Below, one piece after another: positions 1 through 11,362 of a stretch of DNA of 64,000 nucleotides (position 1 is the first letter of the stretch; every line of letters begins with the position of its first letter). The stretch is from the NCBI RefSeq assembly GCF_032854445.1, contig NC_088305.1, positions 24,771,400-24,835,399 of the forward strand. The letters run 5' to 3'. The DNA comes from Liolophura sinensis. Taxonomy: Eukaryota; Mollusca; Polyplacophora; Chitonida; Chitonidae. The position numbers and the translations under genes were made by a program. The notes beneath the pieces are model-generated. The model was not told the DNA's origin. It ran no database searches and saw nothing but the letters and a program-made list of their open reading frames with translations.

Positions 1-49
1 TAGAGCAAACGATTCTATTTCTATTTTCCCTTTATTCTACATGTGCAGA

Positions 50-91
50 ATTCCACAACTGAAGGTGAGGAGTGGAGTAGGATAACTATGG
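50..91 (+). CDS. possible internal exon, unknown gene
   Basis: A pyrimidine-rich stretch ending in CAG (about 29-49) is followed by 42 open nucleotides and then GTATGT, which could be a splice donor. The 14 residues (starting NSTTEGEE) match nothing I recognise. The window edge hides any upstream context and no partner exon was found. It may be chance. Confidence 0.2.
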
Positions 92-255
92 TATGTGTAG
101 GCTGCTTTGTAACATATGCTAACGGATTAGTAAACGTACAAGTTCCAGAATACAAATTTTATCCATACATTCACTGCGCATGCGTTCAAAATGATAGTAT
201 GGTAATAAAATTTTATTCGTTGAATTATACTGAGATAGATTTCTTAAACGTATGT

Positions 256-667
256 TTATAAATTATTTATGGCATAAAATAAAATAAGCATTAAATATTT
301 CACGAATACTACCCACTTTTTGCGTATCTTCTGTTTCGTAACACAGTTTAACGTACTGTTTTTTTTTTCAGTTTTGTTTTTCCATAAACGTTTCCGGGTT
401 GTATTTACAGTGGAGTAGATCTACGGGTCAGAACAGGATGTTACTACATCGGACATCCGGATCCAGGATAAATGATGTGTTAGTCTGTTGTCCATTGCAG
501 ATTATTCAACCAAATACAGCACACTTATTTTGTTAATTCAACATAAATACTGTACCGGTATAAGATATCATGTGAAACATGAAAATGAAACAGTATTATG
601 TTATTAAAACGGAAGACACTCTATCATCACTCCATCATAGACTTTTTAAAGAGATCATTTTGTGTGT

Positions 668-699
<32 letters not shown>

Positions 700-1090
700 T
701 ACAGAAAACGGGACATGCATACATGTTTTTTTTTTCAAACCAGCAAGAAAGCGATCTATTAATGCTTTAGAATTCTTCAACTAGTCATGGTTTCCTGGGT
801 CGACCGGATGTGCATACAAAATTCTTCAGATATCCAATAATGTCGGTAATATATGGTTTGCCTAGCCTACCATACTTCTATGAGATGAACTTTTGAACTT
901 ACCCACAGGGCATTCAAGAAAGCAAAACATGACCATAGTATCAGGAGCACTAAATGCATGACGTAACACATTTACCCTTTACGTGAATTTTTACGTATTT
1001 TCATTACTTTTCCGGTATTCTATCATCTGAGCAAAATTTAGATCGACATACACGGGAAATTGGAAAGGTGATATTTTCAACAACAGTATT
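256..1090. other. no gene seen; GT microsatellite
   Basis: AT-rich non-coding sequence. A (GT)n run with one interruption lies at 661-699. Nothing else is recognisable. Confidence 0.6.
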
Positions 1091-1094
1091 TGGC

Positions 1095-1225
1095 TCCACA
1101 CGTTCACGGGCCGCCTTGTGACGAGGAGGCTAGCAGGAGCTGGATTCGAACTCACACCGACCGCATTGGTGGGAGGCTCCTGAGTCATTACATCGCGCTG
1201 GCGTCCTAACTCCCCGGCCAAGATC
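1095..1225 (-). mobile_element. SINE fragment (tRNA-like head)
   Basis: Reverse-strand copy of the dominant SINE of this window. It retains the B-box-like GGATTCGAACTC segment and the 'accgcattggtgggaggctcctgagtcatta' region up to the A-box end. The tail half is diverged or missing. Confidence 0.7.
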
Positions 1226-2545
1226 CCCCATCTCTCCCTATATCAAAAGGTAAGATGTCAAAAATCTGACTTAACGACCTAGCTGCAACTAAGACAGGCA
1301 GATCGAGTTATAAATACTGCTGGTTACACCTAATGAATACGACTCAGAGTCCACTCTGTCGTAGACTTGCTTCTTACATTCATACAAGAGTAACTGGGAA
1401 TATATGCTGCATTTCCCAAAAAGTGGATGACGTGTTTCACTCAAGCCTGCCGTGTCACATTCTGAAGGATAAGATGTCAATAATTCGATCCACTTACAAA
1501 CCAGTCTACAGAGTGACTTTAATACAGGGCTGCTTAGCACACATAAAATGTAAAGTACACATGTTTGTGTTACAAAAAAAATAAAACACAAACAAGATTT
1601 TGTGTGAATTCAACACAAGATGGAGTTGTTTAAATGTGACACAAGACTTTTATTGGATCTATACAGCTTAAGTGTTCAAAGATGTTAATTTATTACGGAC
1701 TGGCTGGTGTCGTTATCTTTGGTACTGGCGATACATTTCTGTGAAAATCTTTACTCCTCAATAGGTGGATATATTAAATTATATTTTAAAGTATACTATT
1801 TTATATCCATTTATAGGAATTGATAAGCAGGTTGATATTCTAACAAAAATGCTGCTACCAAAAGTTTTTTTACACCTAATAACTACAGCTTTCACCTCAA
1901 AGTCGGGGGACCCTGATCAAACCCGGGTAGGGGAATACCAAAGATTTGAAAATGGTACATGCTGGTGATTCGCTTGGCGCTCAGCACGGAGAGGTTAGAG
2001 CATGAATCAGGACTGGCTGGCCCGGTTTCAGTACAATGCGACAGGGTGGGGTGTCATGTGTAGTGTCTTTAGCATAATATTTCAGCATCAGGTCACCCGG
2101 TCAGCTTACAGAACCCAGGGGTTAGACCTGCGGGATCTCCAAGAAGGTAAGGAGATCTTAGACCCTCGAAAAAATTTACGGTCGCTGAACAAAGGTGCCA
2201 TGTTTGCCTGATTGGGAAGTGTCAATGGAGGGTTTGGAGGGAGGGAACAACTACTCTAAGGAAGGGATGGAAATGCGAACCGGGGAAGAAGCCTTCACAT
2301 AGGGCCATTTTTATTTCGTTAAGGTATTCTTTACATTTTATAATGTTATATCGTTTAACTCTTATATTTATTTTGGGTACATGTTTTTTGTAATTTCGGT
2401 GACGATTAAATCAATTTTGTTGAAAGTCATTATCCGTGTGACCTATACTCTCTCTTTTTGTTTCCTTGTTTCTCTGGTGAGTAACTCCTGTACTTGCGGC
2501 CCGGTTTCCTTGAGATCCTTGACAAACCTGGTCAGGGCGACTATT
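1226..2545. other. no gene seen; second tRNA-like repeat family inside
   Basis: No supportable coding region. About 1964-2095 carries a repeat with a tRNA-like start (CTTGGCGCTCAGC... GGTTAGAGC). Its head reappears at about 3078-3160 and 6729-6815, so a second SINE-like family distinct from the main one is likely. Confidence 0.45.
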
Positions 2546-2548
2546 TAC

Positions 2549-3160
2549 ACTGCCGTTCTATTACACATCCATAATCGAAATATTCATTGAAACACAGATC
2601 CGACGGATTTTGCTAAACGAATCTGACGTCTTTAATGAGATCGAACTGATCCAGTCGACCCCATGGTTGCTCTTTTATGTAAAGAACCGTGTACTTTACA
2701 CGTCCATACAACATTTGCAGAGGAATTATCTACTATGCAAGGGATGTAACTCTGGCGTGGAGTTTGTTAAGTGAAATAGAATAGATGTTTACAACCTTGA
2801 TCATAAAGCAGGATGTCGGCTTTGACGATAGGCGTTTTGTTGGTGAGTTATACAAAATGTTTTTAATTTCGTCCCATATTTAGGTTATTTGGTCGAGTAT
2901 ATGTAGACCAATCTACATCGGTTGATCATATGCGTATGTAAGGCTATGTAAAAATGTTGTCCACATATTTAATTTGTTTTCAAACAATGTCAGTTCACTT
3001 GTGGGAGTGCTTTCAGAACGATCTGCACTAAAGCACCCAGGTTAATTCATGTCAAAGGCTTTAAAAAGCGTATACTTGTTTACTCGCTTGGCGGTTAGCG
3101 CTGAGAGGTTAGAGCAAGGAAATAGGGGTGGTTGGCATGGACTCGCAGTACCACGATATC
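2549..3160 (+). repeat. duplicated segment, copy 1
   Basis: About 610 bp nearly identical to 6202-6815 in direct orientation, with scattered substitutions and 1-bp indels. It includes the 'agatccgacggatttgct' motif, which in copy 2 is one arm of an inverted repeat. Homology stops abruptly at 3160, where SINE-tail sequence follows. Confidence 0.85.
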
Positions 3161-3163
3161 CGC

Positions 3164-3215
3164 ACAATATTGTTGAGTATACGGCGTGAAACACACCAAT
3201 CAAATGCACAAATAA
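3164..3215 (+). mobile_element. SINE 3' tail fragment
   Basis: Only the terminal portion (GAGTATACGGCGTGAAACAC) and a degraded AAAT tail remain, directly abutting the end of the duplicated segment. Confidence 0.6.
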
Positions 3216-3776
3216 TTAATTAATTCAGTTTAACGGAATTAAATTCACTGCAGCATCACAAATGGCATAAAGCAGTTGACACGTCACACATATATCGATA
3301 TATCGGTTGACCAAGCCTTTAAACAATTACTTCTTGAACTCATCTCCAATTATTGATTGTAATTATATTAAGGTTATATTTTATTTCGGATTCGTTTAAC
3401 TTTGATTTGATTTGAATAAACTGTCGTATTAACACCGGACACAAGCATTGACAGAAGTGTAAATAAAGCTGCTGACAAACTTTGACCTCGTGTAACGCTC
3501 CTATATGTATGTCATATAATTGCGCTAAGATGGTGAAGTAGTGGTTAGTTTGCGAATGTTAGAAGGCGCAAACGGTCACATGAACGGCGCTCACTGTTAT
3601 TATTTTATTCTCCTCTTTATTTATCCTCTGCTTAAACCAGGACTGAACCCGCATCTCGTGTGACTGTGTGAACCACTCACCTTACACCTTAATTTTAAAT
3701 ATTGACTAGTTTTATCTTTATGTTACCCTAGAGTACAAGAACTTGTAGCCTACGTCCCACGGGGTTAGGATTTTGT

Positions 3777-4016
3777 TTATTTGATTTGATTTGTGTTTTA
3801 CGCTGTACTCAAGAATATTTCACTTAAGCGACGGCGGCCAGAATTATGGTGGGTGGAAACCGGGCAGAGCCCGGGAGAACCTACGACCATCCGCAGGTTG
3901 CTGTTAGACCCTCCCACGTTCGGCCGGAGATGAAGCCAGCATGAGCTTGACTTGAACTCAATGGCTCTTGGGTTATTACGCTGCAGTAGCACGCTAACCA
4001 ACTGAGCCACGACGGG
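3777..4016 (-). mobile_element. SINE, nearly full length
   Basis: Reverse-strand SINE: tail (tttgatttgatttgtg), the conserved 'tactcaagaatatttcactta' block, the GGGCAGAGCCCGGG core, and a tRNA-like head ending in 'gctaaccaactgagccacg', the complement of an A box. Confidence 0.85.
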
Positions 4017-4678
4017 GTTAGGACAAGGTCTGTATAGGATAATTAGAGCATATAGCAAAATCGCGCTCATTAACGTTAATTCAAAATGAAACGTCTGACA
4101 AATGACCACCAGCCTATTCGATAACCTGCAAATCTCGCTCTAAAGCGTGATTTCGCTGTGATTGATTCGGCTGCCATTTAAGTCGAATATTCTTGAATGC
4201 CCTAGAATACATGCCGTTTAATGTGAGCAGCGAGATTCATGGATTACGCACAAACACCCGGAACAATGAAGTACCGAACCTCGGTATGAAAGTGAACAAT
4301 CCCGGATCTAAACCCGAAGCCGGGTTAATATCCTGGTAACACGGCGATAATAACATGTCTCCAAACATGCGTCAATCAGTCCGCGCTGTATGTAGTGCTT
4401 CGCATGCGCCATTGTCATCCGCCTGTCAAAGCATGATGCTTTTATTCATAGCCTGTAGTGAATTTGTCACGTCCTCAGACCATAAGTCCCTCGCTAGGGC
4501 AAAACAATAAGGAGAAAAAAACAAGCATCTTTCTTTTAAATAGAAGCATCTTTTGGATAGAAGCATGCTTGGGCGAGGACGTGCTTTTTGTGGAGCTCCG
4601 GCAGTGCCCTGCAGTGCCCAGCAATGTTCAGTGAACAGTTACCTTAGCCAAACATATTGGGACCTGCTTTATACCACC

Positions 4679-4881
4679 ATGCCCCCATAGCCTCAGAAAT
4701 CGGACAACAACAACAAAAGACTTAGAACTACAACAAGAACCACCATCATGCCCCCAAAGCCTCAGAAATCGGACAACCCCAACAAGTCTTAGAACTACAA
4801 CAAGAACCACCACCATGCCCCCAAAGCCTCAGAAATGGGACAACCCCAACAAGTCTTAGAACTACAACAAGAACCACCCCC
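4679..4881 (+). repeat. LINE 5' monomers, 3 units of 66-69 bp plus the ORF1 start
   Basis: ATGCCCCCA(A/T) recurs at 4679, 4748, 4814 and 4882. Each unit contains ATG CCC CCA followed by CCTCAGAAATCGGACAAC. The last copy is the start of the ORF1 reading frame. The earlier ones reach a stop (for example AAGTCTTAG) after about 15 codons. Confidence 0.8.
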
Positions 4882-5643
4882 ATGCCCCCAAAGCCTCAGA
4901 AATCGGACAACCCTAACAAAAGTCTCAGATCTACAACAAGAAGGCAATCCAAAGGTCTAAACTGCAGTAATCCTGGCGACGAGGGAGAGGTGATAGTTGA
5001 ACGGTCATTGAACAACCCGATGAAGACAAAAATGTTCCGTGATTTTATGATGAATTCGGTGAGTTCCATTCAACAAACTCTTTACAAGGTCCATGCAACT
5101 CAGCAAAGTTCACTCGATCGCCTCTCTCTCGTCCAAATCATGGACAAAGTGCAGAAGAGTCACGCCGAGGACATCAAAAAAAATTAAATCCAATATGCAA
5201 GCACTTACTGTGGTAAACCGTGACCTTCAGGAACAAATCCTTGACCAGGAACATTCTAGTCGAGGATATAATTTACGTTTCGGAGGAACTCATGAAAAAT
5301 CTGATGAAAATGCTTTCCAGGTTGTAAAGTCTGTTACTGAAGACAAGCTAGAACTGACGGACATCAATATTGAAAACGCACACCGTGTGGGAAAACAAAG
5401 AGAGGGTCAAAAATCGCCATATTTTGGCTAAATTCTTGTACCGTCCCCAGCGAACAGAAGTTTTATTTAAAGCCAAGAAACTCTGAAAAATTTATCTTTA
5501 TTTGTAACTGAAAATCTGGCTCCCGTCGAAAGAACAATGCTAGGGATCTGATGAACAGATACTATATGGAAGGGAAAAAGGTGCGTTTTGCTCGAGGGAA
5601 ACTGTTTGTTGACAATAAGGAAGTGTCTATCCCCGAGAACTAG
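4882..5643 (+). pseudogene. LINE ORF1-like protein (L1 ORF1p-type), frameshifted
   Basis: The N-terminus (MPPKPQKSDN) starts at the last monomer ATG. After a basic stretch and a helical, probably coiled-coil segment, the frame shifts at about 5180. Family-typical pieces follow in order: YNLRFGG, IENAHRVGK, a KFLYRP.RTEVLFKAKKL segment after a frameshift near 5425, then EGKKVRFARGKLFVDN near 5570-5620 and a stop by 5643. These match the RRM/C-terminal region of L1-type ORF1 nucleic-acid chaperones. Non-functional because of at least two frameshifts and in-frame stops. Confidence 0.7.
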
Positions 5644-5834
5644 CGATTCGCTCGCTGAGTATTCAAACATGTGCCCCCTCACTTCGTTTCTCAATTGGTA
5701 ACTGTAGACAATGTGCCGCTGCATGTTAATCAGCATATACTGGATAAGGCGTAGCTGCATGTTATATGCACATACCATGTTCTAATTTTAACACTTGTTT
5801 TAAACAGCATATTTTCTGTGTATATTTTATCTTA

Positions 5835-5838
<4 letters not shown>

Positions 5839-5882
<44 letters not shown>
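5839..5882. repeat. (TA)n microsatellite
   Basis: About 22 uninterrupted TA units directly downstream of the ORF1 remnant. Confidence 0.95.
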
Positions 5883-5884
<2 letters not shown>

Positions 5885-6201
5885 CATGTAATGGAGGTAT
5901 ATACATGCAGAACTACCCTGATGTAAGCTAGTCTATGTGTACCAATGAACGCCTGTTGCATTACCTGGTGGTATAGGGTAGCTGTCGGTAGCTCCCTCAA
6001 TATAGCACACCACACTTGCCTAAAACTAGCCTGCATGCACGCTGCTTTCGTGCTCCTTTCACAAGTTCTTACTGAAAGACTCTGTACAATGAAAACCGGT
6101 CTGACCCTTTATGAATTGTGCCATGACACTGCTCGTGACCCCCGTGTCGTAGCTACAATGCGTGCACGCTTTTCAACCCACAGCATCTTATCATTATATC
6201 C

Positions 6202-6815
6202 ACCCACATTGCCGTTCTGTTACACATCCATAATCGAAATATTCATTGAAACACAGATCCGACGGATTTGCTAAACGAATCTGAGGTCTTTGATGAGATT
6301 GAACTGATCCAGTTAACCCCATGGTTGCTCTTTCAAGTAAAGAACCATGTACTTCACACGTCCATACAACATTTGCAGAGAAATAATCTACTATGCAAGG
6401 GATGTAACTCTGGCGTGGAGTTTGTTAAGTGAACTAGAACAGATGTTTACAACCTTGATCATAAAGCAGGATGTCGGCTTTGACGATAGGCGTTTTGTTG
6501 GTGAGTTATACAAAATGTTTTTAATTTCTTCCCATATTTATGTTATTTGGTCGAGTATATGAAGACCAATCTACATCGGTTGATCATATGCGTATGTAAG
6601 GCTATGTAAAAATGTTGTCCACATATTTAATTTGTTTTCAAACAATGTCAGTTTACTTGTGGGAGTGCTTTCAGAACGATCTGCACTAAAGCACCCAGGT
6701 TAATTCATGTCAAAGACTTTAAAAAGCGTATACTTGTTTACTCGCTTGGCGGTTAGCGCTGAGAGGTTAGAGCAGGGAAATAGGGCTGGTTGGCATGGAC
6801 TCGCAGTACCACAAT
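6202..6815 (+). repeat. duplicated segment, copy 2
   Basis: Direct duplicate of 2549-3160. This copy lies between LINE ORF1 and ORF2, so it was inserted into the LINE or the LINE was rearranged around it. Confidence 0.85.
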
Positions 6816-6920
6816 ATCGCGCAAAATCGCAAATCGCGAATATAGCAAAATCGCGCTCATCAACGTTAATTCAAAATGAAACGTCTGACAAGAGATTCGT
6901 CTAGCAAATCCGTCGGATCT
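6255..6920. mobile_element. candidate non-autonomous DNA element with 28-bp inverted ends
   Basis: 6255-6282 and 6893-6920 are inverted repeats of 28 bp with one mismatch (AGATCCGACGGATTTGCT and its complement). The interior includes the duplicated segment and a 52-bp stretch (6842-6893) that recurs at 4050-4102. No transposase. Homology to copy 1 extends about 50 bp outside the left arm, so the arms may be subterminal. Confidence 0.45.
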
Positions 6921-7138
6921 ACTAAACTTTGATGGATAATGACATAGACTCTTTTATGCCTGTTCCACCTCACAAATCGTTCTCCCACCTGTCATTCCAT
7001 GCTGTTCCCTACATAACACCTACCTCATCATCAACTGCCTGGTCCACCATCCCAACATATAATCTTGACATTATTGACCAGATGTGCTTCAATCCAATTG
7101 AACTGAATGACTATAATACATCTAGAACTCATTGATAA

Positions 7139-7669
7139 CAACGAACATGAAATTGCCTATTGGGGTAATTTAGACTCTTACCTGTCCAACCACTATAGCC
7201 CTAAAAGTTTTACTCAACACCTAGAAATTCTCGATTATGATAATCAAAATCAGTTTTCAACCTTTCACTTAAATGGGTGTAGCTTAGCAAAAACTTTTGA
7301 CGAAATTACATGTTTTATCCATACTCTCAATCTTAACTTTTCAGTCCTTGGATTTTCGGAAAGTTGGCTCAGCCCGTTAACCGAATGCTTATATTCTATG
7401 CCAGGCTACACTTTATATTCTGCCCCCCGAGGTAAACGGAAGGGAGGAGGTGTCACTCTATATGTTAATAGCTATGTTGAGTCTTGCAAGATACGCGATG
7501 ATTCTTCTTCTTTCGATAAGATTGTGAATATTTGTCTTTATTTATATGCTCCGTCAAATGTCTATGCTGCCCTCCAGGAAAAAACGTGTGTCTTTGTAAT
7601 TAAAAACTATGCACAGCCCTTCGTAATATACCCGCAATCAAAAAATGTAATATCTTCAATGTATACTTA
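7139..7669 (+). pseudogene. LINE ORF2, endonuclease N-terminal part
   Basis: The frame contains FHLNGCSLAKTFDEI, then FSVLGFSESWLSP, then a PGYTLYSAPRGKRKGGGVTLYV block, which is the usual order of the endonuclease/exonuclease/phosphatase fold of LINE ORF2 (family: N..SL, .SE.W, ..R..GGGV..Y). The canonical asparagine-initiated motif and ESWL are present. The frame decays around 7580 and is cut by the SINE at 7670. A related upstream frame (6929-7135) is probably the ORF2 leader. Confidence 0.8.
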
Positions 7670-7852
7670 GGGGCCCCCGTGGATCAGTTGGTTAGCGCGC
7701 TAGCGCAGCGTAATGACCCAGGAGGCTCTCACCAATGCGGTCGCTGTGAGTTCATGTCCAGCTCATGCTGGCTTCCTCTCCGGCCGTCGTCGTATAAGTG
7801 AAATATTCTTGAGTACGGCGTAAAACACCAATCAAACAAATAAATAAATAAA
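7670..7852 (+). mobile_element. SINE inserted in the LINE, with target-site duplication
   Basis: Plus-strand SINE with intact tRNA-like head (GGATCAGTTGGTTAGCGCGC; B box GAGTTCATGTCC), a deleted central core, and an AAAT tail. It is flanked by 14-bp duplications (TCAATGTA-ACTTA, one mismatch) at 7656-7669 and 7853-7866. It therefore inserted after the LINE. Confidence 0.9.
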
Positions 7853-7910
7853 TCAATGTAGACTTATTCAAGTATGATAGCCATTTATCATCAAAAGATT
7901 TTTTGAACTA

Positions 7911-8694
7911 ATGAAGTGTCATTACCTTTTTCCTTCCATTACAAAACCCACTCGAGTATGTTCTCGCTCTGCTACCCTTATAGATAACATCTTCACAAAC
8001 TTGCATGCTCAACGCAATTTCTGCGGTATATTTTTAACAGTTATATCTGACCATTTCCCTACATTCGTTATCTTCTCGACTAATGCTTTTTCGAAAGAAA
8101 CATCAGCTTACTCTTTTCGAAAAAAGACTCCAGAACAAATCAGTCTGTTTAAAGAAAATGTTCAAAATATAGACTGGCATGACGTTCTATCATCGGATAG
8201 TGTTAATGAGGCTTTATCCTGTTTTACTGGAAAATTATCCATAACATACGACACATGCTTTCCTGTTGTGACCATAGACAGCCCATCGAAACATGCTCGC
8301 AAACCTTGGGTCACACGAGGTATTTTACGGTATGTATTCGAGAAGAACAAACTTTATCGCAAGTATTTGAAATCTACTGATATACCGATTCGCGTCAAAT
8401 ATAGGACATATAGGAACAAACTGAACAACTTGATCCCTTTTTCGCGAAAGTATTACTTCGCAAAAAAAAAAACAAGAACTAAATCACAATATAAAAGGAA
8501 CTTGGAAAGTATTGAATGATCTGATGGGACGTGGTAAATGCAAGAACATGCCTAAATGTTTTAATATTGATGGGTTATCTGTTTCAGATAAAAGTGTCAT
8601 TTCCAATAGATTTAATGACTTTTTTTCGACTATTGCTTCCAGTCTTGATGCTAAGATACCCCCAAGTCCTAAACATGTTTTTCAGATTTTCTAG
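7911..8694 (+). pseudogene. LINE ORF2, endonuclease C-terminal part and linker
   Basis: Continues the endonuclease: FPSITKPTRVCSRSATLIDNIF, then the catalytic SDHFP motif (about 8046-8060), then a basic linker (KPWVTRGILR.. LYRKYLK) and a lead-in to RT (NRFNDFFSTIAS). An A-run at 8461-8472 shifts the frame near 8515. Confidence 0.85.
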
Positions 8695-8733
8695 GTGAGC
8701 CTGTAGAAAAAAATTTTCAGTTTTTTTCCTGTC

Positions 8734-9377
8734 TTGCCTGGTCTTGTTGAATCCACCATACACTGTCTAAAGTCATCAGCTCCAGGCTTAGATGACATCT
8801 GCATGTCTGATGTCAAATTTGTTACAAAAGATATTTCAACTCCCCTTGCACATATAGTTAATTTGTTCCTTATATCGGGTTGTATGCCGTCTTCGTTGAA
8901 ATCTGCAAAAATTACCCCCATTTTTAAATGTGGTGACGCCAATGACATCACAACCTACCGTCCTATCTCGGTATTACCTAGTCTGAGCAAATTAATGGAG
9001 AAAATAGTTGTAAACATGATGAATGATTTTCTCACAGCCAATGACATCATTTCGCCCAGGCAATTTGGGTTTAAAACTGGGCACTCTACTACCCACGCGG
9101 CGTGCACACTATACAATTACCTCGTACATTATGTCTTTCCTTGACACTGTCAACCACAAAACCCTTCTACAAAAACTCGAATACTATGGGCTCCATTCTC
9201 GGTCCTATATTATTTTTATTGTACATTGTCATCACAGCATCATCAGATATTCTGGGTTTTACATTATTTGCTGATAATACAAGTGTCTGCACTTTTGCGC
9301 CTACAAGCGCCGAGGCTGTATCCACTATGTCTGTAGAGTTGCACAAAATTTTCGATTGGCCGACAGCTAAAGGCTAG
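8734..9377 (+). pseudogene. LINE ORF2, reverse transcriptase with deletions
   Basis: RT blocks in order: SSAPGLDDI, SLKSAKITPIFK, TTYRPISVLPSLSKLMEKI, SPRQFGFKTGHSTTHAA, then a deletion before LDTVNHKTLLQKLEYYG, another deletion before GSILGPILFLLYI, and LFADNTS where the family has F/YADD. The lost segments and the FADD to FADN change make it catalytically dead. Confidence 0.9.
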
Positions 9378-9404
9378 TCCCTTAATATTAGTAAAACAAA
9401 ATGC

Positions 9405-9990
9405 ATGCACATAAATGTATCCGAAAATAAGGCACTTCCGCTATCGGTATATTTGCATGGCGTTGAAATAGCCAGCCTTCAAGAACACAAGTTCTTGGGA
9501 GTTTATTTTAATTCAAGCCTGTCTTGGACATCTCACATTAGCTTTATTAGTAAGAAGGTATCCAGAAATATTTGCATCATCAACCACATTCTAGCAAATG
9601 TCAACAAAAAAAACACTGCTTATTTTGTACTACTCTCTGATGTTCCCTTATCTTTCCTATGCAAATGTTTATAAGGTAACACATACATCTCCATCTCTTA
9701 GTCATTCTTCAGAAAGGCATCATCCGCCTCACCACTTTCTCACAAAGACTGGATCATGTGGCTCCAATATTTAAAAACCTCAAAGTCCTCCCACTTGCAC
9801 AAATACATAAATACTCATCCTTGCTATTCGCACATAAATTCACTCACCAATCACCCTCTCTTCTCTTTACAAATTTCAACAGCTGTTCAAAAGACAATCT
9901 GACGTTCACATTTACCCAACCAGATCCTATTCTTTCAATCTCCATGTACCTTTTCTAACTTCAAATCTATCCACAAATTTCATCAGATCA
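9405..9990 (+). pseudogene. LINE ORF2, C-terminal thumb/connection remnant
   Basis: EHKFLGVYFNSSLSWTSHI is the conserved post-RT motif (FLGV..D..L.W..HI). After a frameshift, a degraded tail (about 9700-10130) includes RLDHVAPIFKNLKVLPL-type sequence. It ends in non-coding 3' UTR with an A-rich run near 10391-10428. Confidence 0.75.
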
Positions 9991-10429
9991 TCAGCCCCAA
10001 GGGAATGGCAAAGGCTTCCTCCAAGCCTCAAAGTAATCAATGCCACGTCTTTATTCAAATCCAGGTTAAAGATTTTTAAATTAACAATATTTGATCCACA
10101 TTACTCATACAATCTACGAGACAGAAGGTGCCACGCAAAATATTATTTACACTATTGTATAGTTAACTTAGGTTTTTGTAGCGTTACATTTCTATGTGAG
10201 TTTTTTTCCCAAGTAAATCTGTTTTTTGTTAATACCATTGTTCAATAATTATCGCTGCTCACCAAGCATGTATTGTTATTATTTGTTAATAATGAGTCTG
10301 GGACAGAACAAGTCCCTCGGACTTTATTCCCACCATTTACGAGATATGTAATTATACATATATTTACGTATGGTGAATAAACATTCAATTAAAAAAAAAA
10401 ACAAAAAAACAAACAAACAAACCAAACCT

Positions 10430-11270
10430 TGTTAAGTCCATTATAGATGAAAATTGGGAAATACATACAATTATTTACCACTTTTCTTTTCAGGTGTGTT
10501 TCATTGGCGGAGCTGTGGTAACGTATACATCTTTTCATGTTCGACTTTTCCTTGTTTTCGTAATGCATAGATTACTTCCCTTTGCATGGATTACCCTCCC
10601 TGGACGATAGGTATCGGTTCAACTCACCAATGCTAGCATTAGTCCCCTACCTAGACCTTGTTACCTCCCCTGATCTGACAACATAGGGTCTAGTACTGAC
10701 TACCGCCATTACTCAATTGGCTGTTGTTTAACTGGCTGAGATATATTCTCCAGACATTGGCGCTACTTTACAAATTTAAGACTGCCAGGGAGGGCAATAG
10801 CCTGAGAATTCTCCCGACAGAAGCATTGCTGCCCTATAATACCACCTCTACAAGGAGAGTGCGTCTCGTTTTCACAGTGAGGAAATGCCTTCTTGGTTCG
10901 ACACTTGTGACGGATATGTAGGCTTACGTGAACATGACGGGCAACATAACCATGGCGACCCCACGAAATAAAACTGAGGCAGATTTTCCTTTTTCAGATA
11001 GAGAATAATTTCGAAAATGAGAGATTTTCGCTATCCCGTCCGTTGGCAAATATGTGCAGCGCAAAATTATCCAAACGCACCTTTAAACAATCCGCCCATG
11101 TGGGTTGAAGGGAATTAAATTCTGCGTTTCATACTTTTTTAATGCACCGCAGATTTATTTTAGTGTTTTTGGACAGATGTTGAGTCACGGGTGGATGAAT
11201 CTGATAAAAATGATACCGATAGTTGTGCACCGTACGGCGCTATGTCAGTGAGGGATTCCCCAAAGCCCTC
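10430..11270. other. no gene seen
   Basis: AT-rich unique-looking sequence. A pyrimidine tract plus CAG at about 10475-10494 resembles a splice acceptor but no coherent exon follows. Confidence 0.4.
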
Positions 11271-11273
11271 ATC

Positions 11274-11282
11274 TATAAATAG
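11274..11282 (+). promoter_or_regulatory. TATA-box candidate
   Basis: TATAAATAG lies 81-89 bases upstream of an ATG (11363) that opens a signal-peptide-like reading frame. Spacing fits a core promoter, but no transcript evidence is available. Confidence 0.35.
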
Positions 11283-11362
11283 ATGACCTGTCTGCGAAAA
11301 CGAGGCTGTGATGATTTAAACAGAGATTTGCCAACAGCCAATCAGAAACTACCTCTAAAGCA

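Larger units (their letters stand above)
4500..10420 (+). mobile_element. decayed non-LTR retrotransposon (Jockey/CR1-like), nested insertions
   Basis: The order of parts is 5' tandem monomers (4679-4881), an ORF1-like coding region (4882-5643), an apurinic-type endonuclease (from about 7139), a linker, a reverse transcriptase (8734-9674), a 3' region and a terminal A-rich run (about 10391-10428). It is dead: many frameshifts, internal RT deletions, a catalytic Asp changed to Asn, a SINE inserted at 7670, and about 1.2 kb of foreign repeat between ORF1 and ORF2. Assignment to the Jockey superfamily rests on the motif style (TYRPISVLP, QFGFKTGHST); the exact clade is not determined. The 5' boundary is approximate. 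Confidence 0.85.

Noticed and set aside
43-261. 72-codon frame at the left edge
   Set aside because: No ATG start and no recognisable domain. Only a small exon possibility at 50-91 is kept, at low confidence.
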